DNA from: Prosopocoilus inquinatus
Taxonomy: Eukaryota; Arthropoda; Insecta; Coleoptera; Lucanidae
Length of the DNA stretch: 64,000 nt
Direction: 5' to 3'
NCBI GenBank assembly: GCA_036172665.1
Contig: CM069873.1
Location: forward strand, 35,702,001-35,766,000
Position 1 is the stretch's first letter. Every line of letters begins with the position of its first letter. Below, piece after piece: positions 41,451 to 53,813 of this stretch. The notes beneath the pieces were generated by a model. The model ran no database searches, had not been told where the DNA came from, and worked only from the letters and a program-made list of their open reading frames with translations. Position numbers and translations under genes: made by a program.

Positions 41451-41599
41451 ACGTATTAGCGGTGTTCCTGTGATGTATCTAATCGATCCTTATTTATCTA
41501 TCATGTTATTTGACGTATCGATGGACTCTAGTAACTCTGATGTGATATACGAAGTTCTCGGACGCAGCAGAAGCTGGAAATAGTTTTAAACGAAACAAC
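41451..41599 (+). repeat. Hybrid monomer at the block D tandem junction
   Basis: The left part (gtgttcc, tatttatctatc, gacgtatcg, tctagtaactctgatg) matches the unit at 49791. The right part switches to 'gatatacgaagttctcggacgcagcagaagctgg', as in a different class. The partner at 49791-49939 continues with 'gagatacgaagtttttgggtgc'. The switch near 41,540-41,560 looks like the crossover point of the 8-kb tandem duplication. Confidence 0.75.
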
Positions 41600-42788
41600 A
41601 CGCATTACCGTTGTACCTGTGATGTATCTAATCGATCCTTACTCATCTATCATGTTATTTGGCGTTTCGATGGGCTCCAGTAACTCTGATGTGAGACACA
41701 AAGTTCTCGGACGCGGCTGAAGCTAGAAATAGTTTTAAACGAAACAACACGCATTAGCGTTGTTCCTGTGATGTATTTAATCGATCCTTACTCATCTATC
41801 ATGTTATTTGACGTTTGAATGGACTCCAGTAACTCTGATGTGAGATAAAAAGTTCTCGGACGCAGCAGAAGCTGGAAATACTTTTAAACAAAACAACACG
41901 CATTAGCGTTGTTCCTGTGATGTATCTAATCGATCCTTACTTAGCTACTATGTTATTTCACGTTTCGATGGACTCCAGTAACTCTAATGTGAGAGAAATT
42001 TTCGGACGCAGCAGAAGCTGGAAATAGTTTTAAACGAAACAACACGCATTAGCGTTGTTCCTGTGATGTATCTAATCGATCCTTACTCATCTATCATGTT
42101 ATTTGACGTTTGGATGGACTCCAGTAACTCTGATGTGAGGTACAAAGTTTTCGGACGCAGCAGAAGCTGGAAATAGTTTTAAATGAAACAACACGCATTA
42201 GCGTTGTTCCTGTGATGTATCTAATGGATCCTTACTCATCTATCATGTTATTTGACGTTTCGATGGACTCTAGTAACTCTGATGTGATATACGAAGTTTT
42301 TGGACGCAGCAGGAGCTGGAAATAGTTTTAAACGAAACAACACGTATTAGCGTTGTTCCTGTGATGTATTTAATCGATCCTTACTCATCTATCATGTTAT
42401 TTGACGTTTGGATGGACTCCAGTAACTCTGATGTGAGATACAATGTTCTCGGACGCAGCAGAAGCTGGAAATAGTTTTAATCGAAACAACACGCATTAGC
42501 GTTGTTCCTGTGATGTATCTAATCGATCCTTACTCATCTATCATGTTATTTGACGTTTCGATGGACTCTAGTAACTCTGATGTGAGATACGAAGTTTTTG
42601 GACGCAGCAGGAGCTGGAAATAGTTTTAAACGAAACAACACGTATTAGCGTTGTTCCTGTGATGTATCTAATCGCTCCTTACTTAGCTACTATGTTATTT
42701 GACGTTTCGATGGACTCCAGTAACTCTAATGTGAGATACGAAATTTTCGGACGCAGCAGAAGCTGGAAATAGTTTTAAACGAAACAAC

Positions 42789-42937
42789 ACGTATTAGCGT
42801 TGTTCCTGTGATGTATCTAATCGATCCTTACTCATCTGTCATGTTATCTGACGTTTGGATGGACTCCAGTAACTCTGATGTGAGCTACAATGTTTTCGGA
42901 CGCAGCAGAAGCTGGAGATAGTTTTAAACGAAACAAC
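42789..42937 (+). repeat. Hybrid monomer from a one-unit deletion
   Basis: Copy 1 of block D has two consecutive units here: 35041 (tactcatctatcatg ... aactgatg) and 35188 (cttatctatcatgttatctgacg ... gagctacaatg ... gagatag). Copy 2 has one unit that starts like the first and ends like the second (tactcatctgtcatgttatctgacg ... gagctacaatg). The offset drops by exactly 147 bp, the length of the missing deletion-class unit, as expected from exchange between neighbouring monomers. Confidence 0.82.
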
Positions 42938-45910
42938 ACGCATTAGCGTTGTTCCTGTGATGTATCTAATCGATCCTCACTTAGCAACTATGTTATTTCA
43001 CGTTTCGATGGACTCCAGTAACTCTAATGTGAGATACGAAATTTTCGGACGCAGCAGAAGCTGGAAATAGTTTTAAACGAAACAATACGCATTAGCGTTG
43101 TTCCTGTGATGTATCTAATCGATTCTTACTCATCTATCATGTTATTTGGCGTTTCGATGGACTCCAGAAACTTTGATGTGAGATACGAAGTTCTCGGACG
43201 CAGCTGAAGCTGGAAATAGTTTTAAATGAAACAACACGTACCAGCGTTGTTCCTGTGATATATCTAATCGATCCTTACTCATCTATCATGTTATTTGACG
43301 TTTGGATGGACTCCAGTAACTCTGATGTGAGGTACAAAGTTCTCGGACGCAGCAGAAGCTGGAAATAGTTTTAAATGAAACAACACGCATTAGCGTTGTT
43401 CCTGTGATGTATCTAATCGATCCTTACTCATCTATCATGTTATTTGACGTTTCGATGGACTCTAGTAACTCTGACGTGAGATACGAAGTTTTTGGACGCA
43501 GCAGGAGCTGGAAATAGTTTTAAACGAAACAACACGTATTAGCGTTGTTCCTGTGATGTATCTAATCGATCCTTACTCATCTATCATGTTATTTGACGTT
43601 TGGATGGACTCCAGTAGCTCTGATGTGAGATACAAAGTTCTCGGACGCAGCAGAAGCTGGAAATAGTTTTGAACGAAACAAAACGTATTAGCGTTGTTCC
43701 TGTGATGTATCTAATCGATCCTTACTTATCTACTATGTTATTTGACGTTTCGATGGACTCTAGTAACTCTGATGTGAGATACGAAATTTTCGATCGTAGC
43801 AGAATCTGGAAATAGTTTTAAATGAAACAACACGCATTAGCGTTGTTCCTGTGATGTATCTAATCGACCCTTACTCATCTATCATGTTATTTGACGTTTC
43901 GATGGACTCCAGTAACTCTAATGTGAGATAGGAAATTTTCGGACGCAGCAGAAGCTGGAAATAGTTTTAAACGAAACAACACGCATTAGCGTTGTTCCTG
44001 TGATGTATCTAATCGATCCTTACTTAGCTAGTATGTTATTTCACGTTTCGATGGACTCCAGTAACTCTAATGTGAGAGAAATTTTCGGACGCAGCAGAAG
44101 CTGGAAATAGTTTTAAACGAAACAACACGCATTAGCGTTGTTCCTGTGATGTATCTAATCGATCCTTACTCATCTATCATGTTATTTGGCGTTTCGATGG
44201 ACTCCAGAAACTTTGATGTGAGATACGAAGTTCTCGGACGCAGCTGAAGCTGGAAATAGTTTTAAATGAAACAACACGTACTAGCGTTGTTCCTGTGATA
44301 TATCTAATCGATCCTTACTCATCTATCATGTTATTTGACGTTTGGATGGACTCCAGTAACTCTGATGTGAGGTACAAAGTTTTCGGACGCAGCAGAAACT
44401 GGAAATAGTTTTAAATGAAACAACACGCATTAGCGTTGTTCCTGTGATGTGTCTAATGGATCCTTACTCATCTATCATGTTATTTGACGTTTCGATGGAC
44501 TCTAGTAACTCTGATGTGATATACGAAGTTTTTGGACGCAGCAGGAGCTGGAAATAGTTTTAAACGAAACAACACGTATTAGCGTTGTTCCTGTGATGTA
44601 TCTAATCGATCCTTACTCATCTATCATGTTATTTGACGTTTGGATGGACTCCAGTAACTCTGATGTGAGATACAATGTTCTCGGACGCAGCAGAAGCTGG
44701 AAATAGTTTTAATCGAAACAACACGCATTAGCGTTGTTCCTGTGATGTATCTAATCGATCCTTACTCATCTATCATGTTATTTGACGTTTCGATGGACTC
44801 TAGTAACTCTGATGTGAGATACGAAGTTTTTGGAAGCAGCAGGAGCTGGAAATAGTTTTAAACGAAACAACACGTATTAGCGTTGTTCCTGTGATGTATC
44901 TAATCGCTCCTTACTTAGCTACTATGTTATTTGACGTTTCGATGGACTCCAGTAACTCTAATGTGAGATACGAAATTTTCGGGCGCAGCAGAAGCTGGAA
45001 ATAGTTTTAAACGAGACAACACGTATTAGCGTTGTTCCTGTGATGTATCTAATCGATCCTTACTCATCTATCATGTTATTTGACGTTTGGATGGACTCCA
45101 GTAACTGATGTGAGATACAAAGTTCTCGGACGCAGCAGAAGCTGGAAATAGTTTTGAACGAAACAACACGTATTAGCGTTGTTCCTGTGATGTATCTAAT
45201 GGATCCTTACTCATCTATCATGTTATTTGACGTTTCGATGGACTCTAGTAACTCTGATGTGATATACGAAGTTTTTGGACGCAGCAGGAGCTGGAAATAG
45301 TTTTAAACGAAACAACACGTATTAGCGTTGTTCCTGTGATGTATCTAATCGATCCTTACTCATCTATCATGTTATTTGACGTTTGGATGGACTCCAGTAA
45401 CTCTGATGTGAGATACAATATTCTCGGACGCAGCAGAAGCTGGAAATAGTTTTGAACGAAACAACACGTATTAGCGTTGTTACTGTGATGTATCTAATCG
45501 ATCCTTACTCATCTATCATGTTATTTGACGTTTGGATGGACTCCAGTAGCTCTGATGTGAGATACAAAGTTCTCGGACGCAGCAGAAGCTGGAAATAGTT
45601 TTGAACGAAACAAAACGTATTAGCGTTGTTCCTGTGATGTATCTAATCGATCCTTACTCATCTATCATGTTATTTGACGTTTGGATGGACTCCAGTAACT
45701 GATGTGAGATACAAAGTTCTCGGACGCAGCAGAAGCTGGAAATAGTTTTGAACGAAACAACACGTATTAGCGTTGTTCCTGTGATGTATCTAATGGATCC
45801 TTACTCATCTATCATGTTATTTAACGTTTCGATGGACTCTAGTAACTCTGATGTGATATACGAAGTTTTTGGACGCAGCAGGAGCTGGAAATAGTTTTAA
45901 ACGAAACAAC

Positions 45911-46065
45911 ACGTATTAGCGTTGTTCCTGTGATGTATCTATATCTAATCGATCCTTACTCATCTATCATGTTATTTGACGTTTGGATGGACACCAGTAA
46001 CTCTGATGTGAGGTACAAAGTTTTCGGACGCAGCAGAAGCTGGAAATAGTTTTAAATGAAACAAC
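45911..46065 (+). repeat. 155-bp monomer with 6-bp insertion (third)
   Basis: Partner of 38614-38768, 7,297 bp away, sharing 'ggacaccagtaac'. It is the last unit of non-standard length in the window; from 46066 onward every complete unit is 149 bp. Confidence 0.92.
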
Positions 46066-46661
46066 ACGCATTAGCGTTGTTCCTGTGATGTATCTAATGG
46101 ATCCTTACTCATCTATCATGTTATTTGACGTTTCGATGGACTCTAGTAACTCTGATGTGATATACGAAGTTTTTGGACGCAGCAGGAGCTGGAAATAGTT
46201 TTAAACGAAACAACACGTATTAGCGTTGTTCCTGTGATGTATCTAATCGATCCTTAATCATCTATCATGTTATTTGACGTTTGGATGGACTCCAGTAACT
46301 CTGATGTGAGATACAATATTCTCGGACGCAGCAGAAGCTGGAAATAGTTTTGAACGAAACAGCACGTATTAGCGTTGTTACTGTGATGTATCTAATCGAT
46401 CCTTACTCATCTATCATGTTATTTGACGTTTGGATGGACTCCAGTAGCTCTGATGTGAGATACAAAGTTCTCGGACGCAGCAGAAGCTGGAAATAGTTTT
46501 GAACGAAACAAAACGTATTAGCGTTGTTCCTGTGATGTATCTAATCGATCCTTACTTATCTACTATGTTATTTGACGTTTCGATGGACTCTAGTAACTCT
46601 GATGTGAGATACGAAATTTTCGATCGTAGCAGAATCTGGAAATAGTTTTAAATGAAACAAC

Positions 46662-48747
46662 ACGCATTAGCGTTGTTCCTGTGATGTATCTAATCGATCC
46701 TTACTCATCTATCATGTTATTTGACGTTTCGATGGACTCCAGTAACTCTAATGTGAGATACGAAATTTTCGGACGCAGCAGAAGCTGGAAATAGTTTTAA
46801 ACGAAACAACACGCATTAGCGTTGTTCCTGTGATGTATCTAATCGATCCTTACTCATCTATCATGTTATTTGACGTTTCGATGGACTCTAGTAACTCTGA
46901 TGTGAGATACGAAGTTTTTGGACGCAGCAGGAGCTGGAAATAGTTTTAAACGAAACAACACGTATTAGCGTTGTTCCTGTGATGTATCTAATCGATCCTT
47001 ACTCATCTATCATGTTATTTGACGTTTGGATGGACTCCAGTAACTCTGATGTGAGATACAAAGTTCTCGGACGCAGCAGAAGCTGGAAATAGTTTTGAAC
47101 GAAACAACACGTATTAGCGTTGTTCCTGTGATGCATCTAATCGATCCTTACTTATCTATCATGTTATTTGACGTTTGGATGGACTCCAGTAACTCTGATG
47201 TGAGATACAAAATTTTCGGACGCAGCAGAAGCTGGAAATAGTTTTAAACGAAACAACACGCATTAGCGTTGTTCCTGTGATGTATCTAATCGATCCTTAC
47301 TCATCTATCATGTTATTTGACGTTTCGATGGACTCCAGTAACTCTAATGTGAGATACGAAATTCTCGGACGCAGCAGGAGCTGGAAATAGTTTTAAACGA
47401 AACAACACGCATTAGCGTTGTTCCTGTGATGTATCTAATCGATCCTTACTCATCTATCATGTTATTTGACGTTTGAATGGACTCCAGTAACTCTGATGTG
47501 AGATACAAAGTTCTCGGACGCAGCAGAAGCTGGAAATAGTTTTGAACGAAACAACACGTATTAGCGTTGTTCCTGTGATGTATCTAATCGATCCTTACTT
47601 ATCTACTATGTTATTTGACGTTTCGATGGACTCCAGTAACTCTGATGTGAGAGACGAAATTTTCGACCGCAGCAGAATCTGGAAATAGTTTTAAATGAAA
47701 CAACACGCATTAGCGTTGTTCCTGTGATGTATCTAATCGATCCTTACTCATCTATCATGTTATTTGACGTTTCGATGGACTCCAGTAACTCTAATGTGAG
47801 ATACGAAATTTTCGGACGCAGCAGAAGCTGGAAATAGTTTTAAACGAAACAACACGCATTAGCGTTGTTCCTGTGATGTATCTAATCGATCCTTACTCAT
47901 CTATCATGTTATTTGACGTTTCGATGGACTCTAGTAACTCTGATGTGAAATACGAAGTTTTTGGACGCAGCAGGAGCTGGAAATAGTTTTAAACGAAACA
48001 ACACGTATTAGCGTTGTTCCTGTGATGTATCTAATCGATCCTTACTCATCTATCATGTTATTTGACGTTTGGATGGACTCCAGTAACTCTGATGTGAGAT
48101 ACAAAGTTCTCGGACGCAGCAGAAGCTGGAAATAGTTTTGAACGAAACAACACGTATTAGCGTTGTTCCTGTGATGTATCTAATCGATCCTTACTTATCT
48201 ATCATGTTATTTGACGTTTGGATGGACTCCAGTAACTCTGATGTGAGATACAAAATTTTCGGACGCAGCAGAAGCTGGAAATAGTTTTAAACGAAACAAC
48301 ACGCATTAGCGTTGTTCCTGTGATGTATCTAATCGATCCTTACTCATCTATCATGTTATTTGACGTTTCGATGGACTCCAGTAACTCTAATGTGAGATAC
48401 GAAATTCTCGGACGCAGCAGGAGCTGGAAATAGTTTTAAACGAAACAACACGCATTAGCGTTGTTCCTGTGATGTATCTAATCGATCCTTACTCATCTAT
48501 CATGTTATTTGACGTTTGAATGGACTCCAGTAACTCTGATGTGAGATACAAAGTTCTCGGACGCAGCAGAAGCTGGAAATAGTTTTGAACGAAACAACAC
48601 GTATTAGCGTTGTTCCTGTGATGTATCTAATCGATCCTTACTTATCTACTATGTTATTTGACGTTTCGATGGACTCCAGTAACTCTGATGTGAGAGACGA
48701 AATTTTCGACCGCAGCAGAATCTGGAAATAGTTTTAAATGAAACAAC
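46662..48747 (+). repeat. 7-monomer cassette, tandem pair (2 x 1043 bp)
   Basis: Units 46662-47704 and 47705-48747 follow the same seven-type order; the 'gagagacgaaattttcgacc' markers are 1,043 bp apart (about 47649 and 48692). Only the first copy has 'gatgcatctaatcg' (47131) and only the second has 'gatgtgaaatacg' (near 47943), so they have begun to diverge. Confidence 0.88.
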
Positions 48748-51280
48748 ACGCATTAGCGTTGTTCCTGTGATGTATCTAATCGATCCTTACTCATCTATCA
48801 TGTTATTTGACGTTTCGATGGACTCTAGTAACTCTGATGTGAGATACGAAGTTTTTGGACGCAGCAGGAGCTGGAAATAGTTTTAAACGAAACAACACGT
48901 ATTAGCGTTGTTCCTGTGATGTATCTAATCGATCCTTACTCATCTATCATGTTATTTGACGTTTGGATGGACTCCAGTAACTCTGATGTGAGATACAAAG
49001 TTCTCGGACGCAGCAGAAGCTGGAAATAGTTTTAAACGAAACAACACACATTAGTGTTGTTCCTGTGATGTATCTAATCGATCCTTACTCATCTATCATG
49101 TTATTTGGCGTTTCGATGGACTCCAGTAACTCTGATGTGAGATACGAAGTTTTTGGACGCAGCAGGAGCTGGAAATAGTTTTAAGCGAAACAACACGCAT
49201 TAGCGTTGTTCCTGTGATGTATCTAATCGATCCTTACTCATCTATCATGTTATTTGACGTTTGGATGGACTCTAGTAACTCTGATGTGAGATACGAAGTG
49301 TTTGGACGCAGCAGGAGCTGGAAATAGTTTTAAACGAAACAACACGCATTAGCGTTTTTCCTGTGATGTATCTAATCGATCCTTATTTATCTATCATGTT
49401 ATTTGACGTTTCGATGGACTCTAGTAACTCTGATGTAAGATACGAAGTTTTTGGGCGCAGCAGGAGCTGGAAATAGTTTTAAACGAAGCAACACGTATTA
49501 GCGTTGTTCCTGTGATGTATCTAATAGATCCTTATTTATCTACCATGTTATTTGACGTTTCGATGGACTCTAGTAACTCTGATGTGAGATACGAAGTTTT
49601 TGGACGCAGCAGGAGCTGGAAATAGTTTTAAACGGAACAACACGTATTAGCGTTGTTGCTGTGATGTATCTAATCGATCCTTATTTATCTATCATGTTAT
49701 TTGACGTTTCGATGGACTCTAGTAACTCTGATGTGAGATACGAAGTTTTTGGACGCAGCAGGAGCTGGAAATAGTTTTAAACGAAACAACACGTATTAGC
49801 GGAGTTCCTGTGATGTATCTAATCGATCCTTATTTATCTATCATGTTATTTGACGTATCGATGGACTCTAGTAACTCTAATGTGAGATACGAAGTTTTTG
49901 GGTGCAGCAGGAGCTGGAAATAGTTTTAAACGAAGCAACACGTATTAGCGTTGTTCCTGTGATGTATCTAATAGATCCTTACTTAGCTACTATGTTATTT
50001 GACGTTTCGATGGACTCCAGTAACTCTAATGTGAGATACGAAATTTTCGGGCGCAGCAGAAGCTGGAAATAGTGTTAAACGAAACAACACGCATTAGCGT
50101 TGTTCCTGTGATGTATCTAATCGATCCTTACTCATCTATCATGTTATTTGACGTTTCGATGGACTCCAGTAACTATAATGTGAGATACGAAATTTTCGGA
50201 CGCAGCAGAAGCTGGAAATAGTTTTAAACGAAACAACACGCATTAGCGTTGTTCCTGTGATGTATCTAATCGATCCTTACTCATCTATCATGTTATTTGA
50301 CGTTTCGATGGACTCTAGTAACTCTGATGTGAGATACGAAGTTTTTGGACGCAGCAGGAGCTGGAAATAGTTTTAAACGAAACAACACGTATTAGCGTTG
50401 TTCCTGTGATGTATCTAATCGATCCTTACTCATCTATCATGTTATTTGACGTTTGGATGGACTCCAGTAACTCTGATGTGAGATACAAAGTTCTCGGACG
50501 CAGCAGAAGCTGGAAATAGTTTTGAACGAAACAACACGTATTAGCGTTGTTCCTGTGATGTATCTAATCGATCCTTACTTATCTATCATGTTATTTGACG
50601 TTTGGATGGACTCCAGTAACTCTGATGTGAGATACAAAATTTTCGGACGCAGCAGAAGCTGGAAATAGTTTTAAACGAAACGACACGCATTAGCGTTGTT
50701 CCTGTGATGTATCTAATCGATCCTTACTTATCTACTATGTTATTTGACGTTTCGATGGACTCCAGTAACTCTGATGTGAGAGACGAAATTTTCGAACGCA
50801 GTAGGAGCTAGAAATAGTTTTAAACGAAACAACACGCATTAGCGTTGTTCCTGTGATGTATCTAATCGATCCTTACTCATCTACCATGTTATTTGACGTT
50901 TGAATGGACTCCAGTAACTCTGATGTAAGAGACGAAATTTTCGAACGCAGCAGAATCTGGAAATAGTTTTAAATGAAACAACACGCATTAGCGTTGTTCC
51001 TGTGATGTATCTAATCGATCCTTACTCATCTATCATGTTATTTGACGTTTCGATGGACTCTAGTAACTCTGATGTGAGATACGAAGTTCTTGGACGCAGC
51101 AGGAGCTGGAAATAGTTTTAAACGAAACAACACGTATTAGCGTTGTTACTGTGATGTATCTAATCGATCCTTACTCATCTATCATGTTATTTGACGTTTG
51201 GATGGACTCCAGTAACTCTGATGTGAGATACAAAGTTCTCGGACGCAGCAGAAGCTGGAAATAGTTTTAAACGAAACAAC
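48599..51280 (+). repeat. 18-monomer segment E, copy 1
   Basis: Matches 55453-58134 (offset 6,854 bp = 46 units) and 60668-63349 (offset 12,069 bp = 81 units). Markers are 'ttagtgttgt', 'gaagtgtttgg', 'gcgtttttcc', 'tagatccttatttatctacc', 'gttgttgctg', 'gggtgcagc' (49900) and 'gcagtaggagctagaaatag'. Copy 1 alone reads 'gcggagttcc' where the others read 'gcggtgttcc'. Confidence 0.87.
49344..50237 (+). repeat. 6-monomer cassette F (894 bp), first of four complete copies
   Basis: Six units in fixed order: 'gcgtttttcc' with 'gatgtaagatac'; 'aagcaac ... tagatccttattta'; 'gttgttgctg'; 'gtatcg' with 'gggtgcagc'; 'aagcaac ... tagatccttacttagc' with tail 'agtgttaaac'; then 'ctctaatg ... gaaattttcgg'. 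It recurs at 54559-55452, 56198-57091 and 61413-62306; 'gggtgc' lies at 49900, 55115, 56754 and 61969. The first four units also close block D copy 1 (41004-41599). A lone 'gggtgc' unit is at 54370. Confidence 0.85.
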
Positions 51281-51727
51281 ACGCATTAGTGTTGTTCCTG
51301 TGATGTATCTAATCGATCCTTACTCATCTATCATGTTATTTGACGTTTCGATGGACTCCAGTAACTCTAATGTGAGATACGAAATTCTCGGACGCAGCAG
51401 GAGCTGGAAATAGTTTTAAACGAAACAACACGCATTAGCGTTGTTCCTGTGATGTATCTAATCGATCCTTACTCATCTATCATGTTATTTGACGTTTGAA
51501 TGGACTCCAGTAACTCTGAAGTGAGATACAAAGTTCTCGGACGCAGCAGAAGCTGGAAATAGTTTTGAACGAAACAACACGTATTAGCGTTGTTCCTGTG
51601 ATGTATCTAATCGATCCTTACTTATCTACTATGTTATTTGGCGTTTCGATGGACTCCAGTAACTCTGATGTGAGATACGAAGTTTTTGGACGCAGTAGGA
51701 GCTGGAAATAGTTTTAAACGAAACAAC

Positions 51728-53813
51728 ACGCATTAGCGTTGTTCCTGTGATGTATCTAATCGATCCTTACTCATCTACCATGTTATTTGACGTTTGAATG
51801 GACTCCAGTAACTCTGATGTGAGATACAAAGTTGTCGGACGCAGCAGAAGCTGGAAATAGTTTTAAACGAAACAACACGCATTAGCGTTGTTCCTGTGAT
51901 GTATCTAATCGATCCTTACTCATCTATCATGTTATTTGACGTTTCGATGGACTCCAGTAACTCTAATGTGAGATACGAAATTCTCGGACGCAGCAGGAGC
52001 TGGAAATAGTTTTAAACGAAACAACACGCATTAGCGTTGTTCCTGTGATGTATCTAATCGATCCTTACTCATCTATCATGTTATTTGACGTTTGAATGGA
52101 CTCCAGTAACTCTGAAGTGAGATACAAAGTTCTCGGACCCAGCAGAAGCTGGAAATAGTTTTGAACGAAACAACACGTATTAGCGTTGTTCCTGTGATGT
52201 ATCTAATCGATCCTTACTTATCTACTATGTTATTTGACGTTTCGATGGACTCCAGTAACTCTGATGTGAGAGACGAAATTTTCGACCGCAGCAGAATCTG
52301 GAAATAGTTTTAAATGAAACAACACGCATTAGCGTTGTTCCTGTGATGTATCTAATCGATCCTTACTCATCTATCATGTTATTTGACGTTTCGATGGACT
52401 CTAGTAACTCTGATGTGAGATACGAAGTTTTTGGACGCAGCAGGAGCTGGAAATAGTTTTAAACGAAACAACACGTATTAGCGTTGTTCCTGTGATGTAT
52501 CTAATCGATCCTTACTCATCTATCATGTTATTTGACGTTTGGATGGACTCCAGTAACTCTGATGTGAGATACAAAGTTCTCGGACGCAGCAGAAGCTGGA
52601 AATAGTTTTAAACGAAACAACACGCATTAGTGTTGTTCCTGTGATGTATCTAATCGATCCTTACTCATCTATCATGTTATTTGGCGTTTCGATGGACTCC
52701 AGTAACTCTGATGTGAGATACGAAGTTTTTGGACGCAGTAGGAGCTGGAAATAGTTTTAAACGAAACAACACGCATTAGCGTTGTTCCTGTGATGTATCT
52801 AATCGATCCTTACTCATCTACCATGTTATTTGACGTTTGAATGGACTCCAGTAACTCTGATGTGAGATACAAAGTTGTCGGACGCAGCAGAAGCTGGAAA
52901 TAGTTTTAAACGAAACAACACGCATTAGCGTTGTTCCTGTGATGTATCTAATCGATCCTTACTCATCTATCATGTTATTTGACGTTTCGATGGACTCCAG
53001 TAACTCTAATGTGAGATACGAAATTCTCGGACGCAGCAGGAGCTGGAAATAGTTTTAAACGAAACAACACGCATTAGCGTTGTTCCTGTGATGTATCTAA
53101 TCGATCCTTACTCATCTATCATGTTATTTGACGTTTGAATGGACTCCAGTAACTCTGAAGTGAGATACAAAGTTCTCGGACGCAGCAGAAGCTGGAAATA
53201 GTTTTGAACGAAACAACACGTATTAGCGTTGTTCCTGTGATGTATCTAATCGTTCCTTACTTATCTACTATGTTATTTGACGTTTCGATGGACTCCAGTA
53301 ACTCTGATGTGAGAGACGAAATTTTCGACCGCAGCAGAATCTGGAAATAGTTTTAAATGAAACAACACGCATTAGCGTTGTTGTTGTGATGTATCTAATC
53401 GATCCTTACTCATCTATCATGTTATTTGACGTTTCGATGGACTCTAGTAACTCTGATGTGAGATACGAAGTTTTTGGACGCAGCAGGAGCTGGAAATAGT
53501 TTTAAACGAAACAACACGTATTAGCGTTGTTCCTGTGATGTATCTAATCGATCCTTACTCATCTATCATGTTATTTGACGTTTGGATGGACTCCAGTAAC
53601 TCTGATGTGAGATACAAAGTTCTCGGACGCAGCAGAAGCTGGAAATAGTTTTAAACGAAACAACACGCATTAGTGTTGTTCCTGTGATGTATCTAATCGA
53701 TCCTTACTCATCTATCATGTTATTTGGCGTTTCGATGGACTCCAGTAACTCTGATGTGAGATACGAAGTTTTTGGACGCAGCAGGAGCTGGAAATAATTT
53801 TAAACGAAACAAC
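51728..53813 (+). repeat. Second 7-monomer tandem pair (2 x 1043 bp)
   Basis: 51728-52770 and 52771-53813 share unit order. They start with 'tctaccatg ... tttgaatgg ... aaagttgtcgg' and include the 'ctctgaagtgag' unit (52114 and 53157, 1,043 bp apart). Private changes are 'ctcggacccagcag' near 52134 in the first copy and 'gttgttgttgtgatg' near 53382 and 'aatcgttcc' near 53250 in the second. This cassette overlaps in content with the 46662 cassette but is a different mixture of units. Confidence 0.83.

Larger units (their letters stand above)
33560..41599 (+). repeat. HOR block D, copy 1 (8040 bp, 54 monomers)
   Basis: Its first unit ('gcattaccg ... gatgggctcc ... gacacaaagttctcgg', followed by 'cgcggctgaagctagaaatag') reappears at 41600, directly after its last unit. 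The offset between copies changes in whole-unit steps: 8,040 bp at the start, 7,748 after 34.3 kb, 7,601 after 35.2 kb ('ggaagcagca' 37231/44832), 7,297 at the 155-bp unit (38641/45938), then 8,340 ('ttagtgttgt' 40711/49051). The copies have since gained and lost blocks of monomers. Confidence 0.9.
27767..44126 (+). repeat. 146-bp monomers: nine units with a 3-bp deletion
   Basis: The usual 'gtgagatacgaaatttt' reads 'gtgagagaaatttt', losing three bases. Positions are 27858, 29343, 31277, 32464, 33949, 34241, 36471, 41989 and 44072. All have 'ctctaatg'; several also have 'tatttcacgtttcg'. One of the nine carries a second 3-bp loss and is 143 bp long. The class ends at 44.1 kb and is absent from both outer zones. 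Confidence 0.93.
25534..45761 (+). repeat. 147-bp monomers: nine units with a 2-bp deletion
   Basis: Unit bases 83-90, normally 'aactctgatg', read 'aactgatg'. The lesion lies at 25616, 28293, 31563, 32899, 35123, 37502, 38400, 45103 and 45697. Affected units start at 25534, 28211, 31481, 32817, 35041, 37420, 38318, 45021 and 45615. All nine are of the 'gacgtttggatgg ... atacaaagttctcgg ... ttttgaac' type, so they descend from one deletion event spread by amplification. Confidence 0.93.
41600..49939 (+). repeat. HOR block D, copy 2 (8340 bp)
   Basis: Second copy of 33560-41599. Relative to copy 1 it lacks the 149-bp and 143-bp pair (34004-34295), one 147-bp equivalent near 42.8 kb, and two units around 37.7-38.0 kb. 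It has an extra seven-unit segment (1,043 bp) within 46662-48747. It retains copy 1 markers such as 'gagctacaatg', 'ggaagcagca', 'gatcgtagcagaatctgg' and the 155-bp unit. Confidence 0.88.
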
